7,061 nucleotides of DNA from JBBAEA01 sp041656175 (GTDB lineage Bacteria; Myxococcota_A; Bradymonadia; UBA4248), in contig JBBAEA010000162.1 in assembly GCA_041656175.1 (NCBI GenBank), positions 1 through 7,061 on the forward strand, in the 5' to 3' direction. Positions 1 through 4,086 of the stretch are shown piece by piece; position 1 is the stretch's first letter, and each line of letters begins with the position of its first letter. Under the pieces are notes generated by a model. That model saw nothing but the letters and a program-made list of their open reading frames with translations, searched no databases and was not told where the DNA came from. The position numbers and the translations under genes are program-made.

Positions 1-9
1 AAGGGGGGT

Positions 10-59
10 ACGGGGGGAAACATCTTTTCTTTGGCACAAAGAAAAGGGTTTCCCCCCGT
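10..59. repeat. Long hairpin (perfect-armed inverted repeat)
   Basis: Positions 10-21 (acggggggaaac) are the exact reverse complement of 48-59. Nested inside, 24-33 (cttttctttg) is the exact reverse complement of 37-46, leaving a three-base loop (gca). Only an AT/G internal bulge interrupts about 22 base pairs. No T-run follows, so it is not a standard Rho-independent terminator. It may be a structured transcript end of the gene to the left, or an intergenic palindromic element cut by the window edge. The structure is certain; the role is unknown. Confidence 0.8.
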
Positions 60-190
60 GCAAAGCTCTCTACCATAGAATAATCTATACGATATAAACG
101 GTGTTGATGAGATTTTATCTTAGTGTCCGTGGGTGGGGGAGGGCGAGTTTTCGTCCGAAATAAGGAAATCCTTTAACATGCAAAGCTCTC
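59..190. repeat. Direct repeat of a 12-mer (59-70 and 179-190)
   Basis: The 12-mer tgcaaagctctc occurs at 59-70 and 179-190, and the second copy contains the first codons of the possible 39-codon gene. A 15-base inverted form (14/15 match to 56-70) lies just after the TPR gene at 1221-1235, and the 9-base core aaagctctc recurs at 3760-3768. The rest of 71-177 shows nothing I can name, and I see no convincing promoter there. Confidence 0.6.
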
Positions 191-297
191 AGTTATTTGA
201 TCATTGCGAGCAAATCGCTGATAGTATTGACGCTATGCTGGAGTGGAACTTGCTTCAGCGCTACACATTCCGCCTGCTGTTTTACTCGGCACAATGA
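178..297 (+). CDS. Possible small gene, 39 aa, overlapping the next start
   Basis: The ORF starts at ATG 178 and ends with TGA at 295-297. It encodes a 39-residue peptide starting MQSSQLFDHCEQIADSIDAM and ending RLLFYSAQ. An aagga motif at 162-166 lies 11 bases upstream of the ATG, a slightly long but usable Shine-Dalgarno spacing. Its stop overlaps the ATG of the TPR gene as ATGA, the usual layout of translationally coupled genes, and the TPR gene has no good ribosome site of its own. I do not recognise the peptide. It is predicted amphipathic and not obviously a membrane or signal segment. It could be a real coupled leader gene or a chance ORF in the 5' region; an earlier in-frame GTG at 133 is a weaker alternative start. 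Confidence 0.4.
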   Translation: MQSSQLFDHCEQIADSIDAMLEWNLLQRYTFRLLFYSAQ

Positions 298-1211
298 TGA
301 AGACTTGCATAATCAGCGTGATTTTTCTTGCATGCGCGCAGATAATTCTGTGTTTTACGCATATTGCTGAACTGTATGCGCAAGACATCTCTGCCACAGA
401 GCTCCCCACAACCGATGAACGCGGTTGTTTGGCCGAGTTTTCCTATCATAGCCAGTTGATGCGAGCCGAAAATGCCTATGTGAAGCGGCATTACGAGTCG
501 GTGCTATTACTATTATCGCCCTTACTCGAAGTCCCAGAATGCCTCCAAGATCCAACCACTCGCCTAGAAGTAGAGCTACTCGCTGGCGTTTCCTACTTAG
601 AGCAGGGAAAAGACGATGAGGCTGATCGACATTTTATGCGTGTTTTGCGCCTAAACCCCGACTATGAAATTGGCTCTATTATTACGCTTCCCGAGGGGAG
701 TAGTCGCCGTATCGAAACACTAAAAATACGTTTTGCTGATGAGCTCAACGCCTTGCGTGGGAATCAAAGCCATGGAGTAGTGGTGGAGTCACTCTATATT
801 TTGGCAGAAAAAAAAGAAAACCCCTACTGGATTAATTTTTTGCCTTTTGGCGCTGGTCAGTTCCAGATGGGGGAGAAGGGCTGGGGTATAACCTACGCGA
901 GTTTACAAGCAAGTTCCCTTGCCCTAACGATTTTGGGTGGAGGCATGGTGGAGTTGTATAGGGGAAAATCAGGGAAGTACTCGAAGCTAAACTATCCGAA
1001 GGCGAAATCATGGCAACATGCACAAATTGCAGGCATTGCGGCTTTTTCTGTATTTTATTTGGCTGGTATGATTCATGCGCTTATTATCCACGAAGATAGC
1101 AGTGCGATTATGCATCCTCCTTCCCAACAGCGCCCCGACGTCGTAACGCACTTACCAGCGCCAATAGTCCTGCCCGATGGCGCAGGTTTGGGCTACAACG
1201 TGCTGTTTTAA
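294..1211 (+). CDS. Exported TPR protein with C-terminal two-helix membrane region
   Basis: I start the gene at ATG 294 (305 aa) rather than the in-frame GTG at 243. From 294 the protein begins MMKTCIISVIFLACAQIILC, a clear signal sequence with probable cleavage after A29 (LYA|QD), whereas the GTG adds 17 residues before it. Residues ~91-124 form a good TPR unit (LLAGVSYLEQGKDDEADRHF...LRLNPDY), and the helical pair before it (~55-80) is probably a weaker one. The two cysteines C45 and C83 flank that helical pair and could form a disulfide. Residues 177-193 (NPYWINFLPFGAGQFQMG) match the PxGxGQ-type motif seen before paired membrane helices in DUF5683-like and myxobacterial TPR proteins. Helices follow at ~199-221 and ~245-265. 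The function is unknown; it is probably an envelope-anchored scaffold. The ATGA overlap with the 39-codon ORF suggests coupled translation. No terminator is visible after it. Confidence 0.85.
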   Translation: MMKTCIISVIFLACAQIILCFTHIAELYAQDISATELPTTDERGCLAEFSYHSQLMRAENAYVKRHYESVLLLLSPLLEVPECLQDPTTRLEVELLAGVSYLEQGKDDEADRHFMRVLRLNPDYEIGSIITLPEGSSRRIETLKIRFADELNALRGNQSHGVVVESLYILAEKKENPYWINFLPFGAGQFQMGEKGWGITYASLQASSLALTILGGGMVELYRGKSGKYSKLNYPKAKSWQHAQIAGIAAFSVFYLAGMIHALIIHEDSSAIMHPPSQQRPDVVTHLPAPIVLPDGAGLGYNVLF

Positions 1212-1317
1212 TAACACATTGAGAGCTTTACACGGTTGAATAGCTTAAGATTTTTGTGCAAATTAAAAGAGCATAACGATAAGCAGGGCTTGGCAAGCAC
1301 ATCATACGTTAAATCCA
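1212..1317. other. Short unique spacer after the TPR gene
   Basis: This non-coding stretch contains gagagctttacacgg at 1221-1235, the inverted partner of 56-70. I see no hairpin with a T-run that would terminate the TPR transcript. On the minus strand an open frame runs through it from the relic in the leader block, giving LDLTYDVLAKPC and then low-value sequence. Confidence 0.5.
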
Positions 1318-1319
1318 GC

Positions 1320-1480
1320 GCTTTTTGTGCTTCCAAAAATTCTTCATACGACTTCATTTGAATTGCTAAGACTGCTTGTTCGACATCCTGTTCTCTCCCT
1401 CCCTTGGGTCTTTTTTCGCCTCCTACTGCAAGTGCCTTATCTCTTCTCAGTTCCATTTCACTATGGAAACTCTGATTCAT
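1320..1480 (-). pseudogene. Decayed coding segment, possibly an Rpn-type nuclease tail
   Basis: Read on the minus strand from ATG at 1480, the frame gives MNQSFHSEMELRRDKALAVG, then GREQDVEQAVLAIQMKSYEE and LDLTYDVL. The order ELRRDKA, G-REQ-EQA and MKS-Y-EE followed by LDLTY resembles the C-terminal tails of Rpn/PD-(D/E)XK transposase-family proteins, where Gly/Glu/Gln-rich repeats precede a short MK...EEI-type helix pair. The nuclease core is absent. The second leader copy keeps the same peptide with a mixture of silent and amino-acid changes, but has a 7-base deletion that breaks the frame. This supports a once-coding, now dead, piece. The open frame continues to 1208 without convincing content. 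The family assignment is resemblance only, not a database match. Confidence 0.35.
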
Positions 1481-1788
1481 TGGGGCTAGCGCCTCAAACC
1501 CCGTCTAGAGGCTAGCGCCCGTGGAGCCCGTTTTTCTGTGTAGGGTATTGATTTTATGGGTTTTCATTTTGAAGACTCATCTTGTTTTTTGGCTCTACTT
1601 TAGTGACCTTTCGACCGTTTTTGCATGGATTAGAACTCCCCATAGCTTTTGATGCATCCAAAGACAAAAAACATTCTTGTTCGCCGCGCAAAAGCTTGTA
1701 ATGGCTAGCGATGCGGGCAAGTGTCGACATTGCTTTTTGTAGACTTCGAGATTTTACTACAAACAAGAATTTTCTAGCGCGTAAAAGC

Positions 1789-1817
1789 TTGACAACTTAT
1801 GAAATTCCTTTTAGTAT
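1789..1817 (+). promoter_or_regulatory. Sigma-70-type promoter of lipoprotein 1
   Basis: TTGACA at 1789-1794 is a perfect -35 consensus. A spacer of exactly 17 bases follows, then TAGTAT at 1812-1817, which matches 4/6 of the -10 consensus. Transcription would start near 1824, giving a 5' leader of about 44 bases before the ATG at 1868. The corresponding -35 in leader copy 2 is destroyed (ctctca plus a one-base deletion). Confidence 0.7.
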
Positions 1818-1867
1818 GAATCGCGTTTTTCTGTGTTTTGTGCACGTTTTTATTCTAGCGAGGAAAA

Positions 1868-2767
1868 ATGAAAAAAGCTGTTTTGTTATTTATTTTTTTG
1901 TTATCTTTTTTAGCCTTAGCCTGCGAAGACGATGCCAACGTGCAATCGAAATTTTGCGGTAACAATGTGATCGAAGACACGGAACTCTGCGATGGTGATG
2001 ATATCGGAACGCTAAGCTGTGCTGATTTCGACGAAAGCAAAGATTGGGAGGCGGGTGGCACGCCGGCCTGCGCAAAACATTGCTACGCGCTCACGCAAGG
2101 GACGTGCAAAGAAAAGTACGTCCCGAGCTGCGGCAATGGCATTGTCGATGAAGGCGAAGAATGTGATTCTTGCTGTGCAAAACCGTGTACTGACATTGAT
2201 TCAGATATTTATACTAGCGGCGTTGCATTCTGTAATACCAATGAATGCAAGTGGGATCGGAGCCAATGCGTCGAGAAAATAACCACCAAACACGTTTATT
2301 GCCAATTGGCTAGTGATGAGCGAGAAGTCTTTTTTTTGAAAGACCCCGTTACTATTGCCGTAAAGGTGCATGTGCATGGCATTACAGACAAAACAGTGGC
2401 CTACGATCCTAGTGAAGAATTAATGGTTGAAGTCTATCTCGAAAGCCGGGAAACTAATTATACAGAGACTCATCCCGCCATTCCCGATGACCAATACATA
2501 CATCCAACAGACGATCTTTATGAATACACAGTGCAAGATGGCTACTATAAAGGAAGTCTTGGCTATAACTTAATTTACAGTTTCCGAGTCTCTATCGACG
2601 AAGGCAAAACTTGGAATTACTGTAAATTTAATATTGCACTGCATGAAAGTGACCATTATTATATTGCTATAACAGACAGACTTAAAGATGGCGATTTCTT
2701 AGACATAGATGCGGAAAAATCAGAGAGAATAGATTACATGGGTAGGATCACTCTAACGATTAATTAA
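1868..2767 (+). CDS. Cys-rich lipoprotein with Myxococcus-type repeats, 299 aa
   Basis: The start is ATG 1868, with gagga at 1860-1864 just upstream and a promoter at 1789-1817. The N-terminus is a lipoprotein signal: MKK, a hydrophobic run, then LALA-C19 with EDD following, so the mature protein should be lipid-anchored at the cell envelope. Residues 30-54 (CGNNVIEDTELCDG...LSCADF) and 88-107 (CGNGIVDEGEECDSCC) match the Myxococcus cysteine-rich repeat, a short disulfide module of secreted myxobacterial proteins. More Cys pairs follow up to about residue 135. Residues ~140-299 form a separate beta-rich domain I cannot name. It contains two lone cysteines (HVYC and WNYC) that could form a disulfide, and FRVSIDEGKTWNYC, which resembles beta-sandwich strands. 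It has no catalytic motif and is probably structural or binding. It is followed by its TAA, then a relic of another gene's end and that gene's terminator, which it probably uses. Confidence 0.9.
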   Translation: MKKAVLLFIFLLSFLALACEDDANVQSKFCGNNVIEDTELCDGDDIGTLSCADFDESKDWEAGGTPACAKHCYALTQGTCKEKYVPSCGNGIVDEGEECDSCCAKPCTDIDSDIYTSGVAFCNTNECKWDRSQCVEKITTKHVYCQLASDEREVFFLKDPVTIAVKVHVHGITDKTVAYDPSEELMVEVYLESRETNYTETHPAIPDDQYIHPTDDLYEYTVQDGYYKGSLGYNLIYSFRVSIDEGKTWNYCKFNIALHESDHYYIAITDRLKDGDFLDIDAEKSERIDYMGRITLTIN

Positions 2768-2828
2768 TGAGAGTGCAAGGATTTCGAAGCCTCTGTTTGC
2801 CCCAGTAAAGCTAAAGTTTTATAAATTT

Positions 2829-2858
2829 GAACTCCTTGAAAACTGCATGGTGAACTAA
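2829..2858 (+). pseudogene. Last ten codons of a paralogue of the 959-aa lipoprotein
   Basis: In the frame ending at TAA 2856-2858 the sequence reads ELLENCMVN-stop, against IFIESCMVN-stop at the end of the 959-aa gene. The frame differs from that of the 299-aa gene, whose own TAA is at 2765-2767, so this is not its C-terminus. From 2843 on, the match to the end of the large gene is exact. I read it as the stump of a full-length paralogue, whose body has been lost or replaced by the 299-aa gene. Confidence 0.65.
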
Positions 2859-2953
2859 AACGCTTGTACCGTCAGCTTTCACACGGCCAGTAGCTCCAAC
2901 TATTGGCCGTTTTACGGTAAAAATGAGCGCTAAGATGCGCATTTATTTTGCGG
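2843..2953. repeat. Tail block, copy 1 (111 bp exact direct repeat)
   Basis: These 111 bases are identical to 6951-7061 with no mismatch. The block spans the last codons of the large lipoprotein family, the stop codon, the terminator and 40 bases beyond, ending in the first bases of the palindrome at 2950. The exact match runs to the window edge in the second copy, so the true repeat may be longer. A mismatch at 2842/6950 marks the left limit of exact identity. Confidence 0.97.
2883..2913 (+). terminator. Rho-independent terminator after lipoprotein 1
   Basis: The stem acggccagtag (2883-2893) pairs with ctattggccgt (2900-2910) over 11 bp with one G-T wobble. The loop is ctccaa, followed by tttt (2910-2913). 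An outer six-base pair, taccgt (2867-2872) with acggta (2914-2919), encloses the whole hairpin. It serves the 299-aa gene now but was inherited with the tail of the other gene. Confidence 0.85.
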
Positions 2954-3095
2954 GGGCAAGCCCCCTACGCCCGAGCCTCTTCGCAAAATTCGACAGCGAA
3001 CGCAAAATGCTGTGCGATGTATTTGCTATTCGCGCATCCATCGCACAGCATGCGTTCGCAGCGCCTTTTGCTCAGGGGTCTCGGTCTACCCCCGC
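2950..3095. repeat. Large nested imperfect palindrome, ~146 bp
   Basis: Four arm pairs nest in order. gcggggg (2950-2956) pairs with cccccgc (3089-3095); ccgag (2971-2975) with ctcgg (3080-3084); gcaaaa (2983-2988) with ttttgc (3066-3071). The core pairs gcgaacgc + atgctgtgcgatg (2996-3003, 3007-3019) with catcgcacagcat + gcgttcgc (3039-3059), 21 bp with only an aaa bulge. A small side hairpin, ggggg-caag-ccccc, sits at 2952-2965. This fits a MITE- or REP-like intergenic element or a structured RNA. Open frames across it in several phases (2923-3212) are composition effects. Confidence 0.75.
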
Positions 3096-3151
3096 GCGCT
3101 TTTGCAAAAAAAGAAGATTTGCCTTTCATCGCATCGTTTTATAGGGCAATA

Positions 3152-3178
3152 CTTTGGCTATGGCGGTTTTAGCCAAAG
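3152..3178. repeat. Hairpin, 9-bp perfect stem
   Basis: ctttggcta (3152-3160) pairs perfectly with tagccaaag (3170-3178) around a nine-base loop. No T-run follows. It lies in the otherwise featureless stretch 3096-3299 between the palindrome and the second leader block. A weak five-base stem (3281-3285 with 3297-3301) followed by gctttttt at 3302-3309 could act as a poor terminator there. Confidence 0.5.
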
Positions 3179-3299
3179 CTACTCTTGCACCAATGCCCAT
3201 ATTACGCAGTGAGAAAGTAAGTAAGGCGAGTAAATTCCTCTTTCGGAAATGAAGACCAATCTTAATTGTTCGCTAGACTAGCCACGCAGTGCCGAGGTG

Positions 3300-3842
3300 G
3301 CGCTTTTTTGGCTTACAAAAATCCTTCATACGGCTTCATTTGAATTGCTAGGACTGCTTGTTCGACATCCTGTTCTCTCCCTCCTTTGGGTCGCCTCCAA
3401 CAGTAAGTGCCTTATCTTTTCTGAGTTCCATTTCCTTACGGAAACTCTGATTCATTGGATCTAGCGCCCCAAACCCCGTCTTGAGGCTTGTACTCTTAGA
3501 GCCCGTTTTTCTGTGTAGGGTATTGATTTTATGGGTTTTTATTTCGAAGACTCGTCTTGTTTTTAAGGCTCTACACTAGCGACTTTTTGCCTATTTTTGC
3601 ATGGATCAGAACGCCCCATAGCTTTTGAGGCATCCAAAGACAAAAAACATTCTTGTTCGCTGCGCAAAAGCTTGTAATGGCTAGCTTTACGGGCAAGCGT
3701 CGACATTGCTTTTTGTAGACGTCAAGATTTTACTACAAACAATATTTTTCTAACGAGTAAAAGCTCTCAATTTATGAAATCCTCTTCAGTATAAATAATG
3801 TTTTTGCATCTATTTATTCTTGCGGAAGGAAAAACGAAAAGC
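3300..3842. repeat. Leader block, copy 2 (decayed)
   Basis: This is the homologue of 1318-1878, over its whole length. Relative to copy 1 it has a 7-base deletion in the minus-strand relic, small indels near the promoter, and two telling losses. The -35 TTGACA has become ctctca, and the position of the ATG reads ACG (3834-3836) although the purine-rich ribosome site before it (ggaagga) is kept. The frame after it stops within a few codons. It appears to be a dead copy of the 5' region of a lipoprotein gene, not the functional leader of the 959-aa gene, which starts 245 bases further on. Confidence 0.88.
3316..3455 (-). pseudogene. Second copy of the minus-strand coding relic
   Basis: From ATG at 3455 on the minus strand the peptide MNQSFRKEMELRKDKALTVG aligns with the relic in leader copy 1. 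A 7-base deletion then shifts the frame, and the other frame resumes with GREQDVEQAVLAIQMKPYEG. Differences include silent changes (ctg/ctc, gta/gtt, tta/cta) and replacements (S to P, E to G). It cannot encode a complete protein. Confidence 0.4.
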
Positions 3843-4086
3843 ATGAGAACATTCTAAAGACATCGAAATATTCTAGCGATGAATCCATTTTAGATTTGAG
3901 AAAATCGCTCTCTTGTTATTGACTTATTCATAAGATTTTATTAGGATCTCAGCGAGTATTTATGTGCTTATACCCTTTTTGGGGGAAGCATGGACTTTGT
4001 TAAACTTATCTCAAGCAGTCGATAGTATTTCTTTTTAATTAAGAGCCTTTGAACGACATGTTTACATCTTTTACGGAGCATATAAG
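3843..4086. other. Unique 5' region of lipoprotein 2
   Basis: This AT-rich stretch has no counterpart at the first lipoprotein gene. It carries the probable promoter at 3919-3947, a 12-codon mini-ORF at 3990-4025 (MDFVKLISSSR) preceded by ggggga, and the ribosome site ggag (4075-4078), eight bases before ATG 4087. No other structure stands out. Confidence 0.6.
3919..3947 (+). promoter_or_regulatory. Probable promoter of lipoprotein 2
   Basis: TTGACT (3919-3924, 5/6 of the -35 consensus) is followed by a 17-base spacer and TAGGAT (3942-3947, 4/6 of the -10 consensus). Transcription would start near 3954, leaving a leader of about 130 bases. It lies outside the repeated leader block, so this gene seems to have its own promoter. 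Confidence 0.5.

Larger units (their letters stand above)
1318..1878. repeat. Leader block, copy 1 (~560 bp direct repeat)
   Basis: From gcgcttttt at 1318 to the first codons of the 299-aa lipoprotein, this block matches 3300-3842 throughout, at roughly four in five bases by eye with several small indels. Long exact stretches include the shared segments around 1535-1560 and 3505-3530 (cccgtttttctgtgtagggt) and 1660-1680 and 3638-3658 (gacaaaaaacattcttgttc). It holds a promoter at its 3' end and a decayed minus-strand coding segment. The similarity stops within a few codons of the gene start, so the repeat is the upstream flank and not the gene. Copy 1 also holds five CTAGCG hexamers (1486, 1512, 1705, 1774, 1855). 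Confidence 0.9.

Noticed and set aside
294..1211. TPR gene product as a lipoprotein (FLAC at residues 11-14)
   Set aside because: The hydrophobic run before C14 would be too short, and the hydrophobic segment continues well past it; a normal signal peptide ending near A29 fits better.
1327..1515. 62-codon plus-strand ORF in the leader block
   Set aside because: It has no ribosome site, and the 7-base deletion in copy 2 destroys the frame. The minus-strand reading of the same region looks more protein-like.
2923..3212. Three overlapping plus-strand ORFs of 66-74 codons
   Set aside because: They lie in different frames of the same palindrome, have no ribosome sites and are rich in Arg, Ser, Ala and Cys, as expected when inverted-repeat DNA is translated.
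1318..3842. Repeated blocks as a CRISPR array or insertion sequence
   Set aside because: The repeats are hundreds of bases long and only two in number, with genes between them. No transposase, terminal inverted repeats or target-site duplications flank the blocks.
3990..4025. 12-codon mini-ORF (MDFVKLISSSR) before lipoprotein 2
   Set aside because: It has a ggggga motif upstream and could be a leader peptide, but there is no attenuator hairpin or diagnostic codon run after it; an ORF this short is likely by chance.
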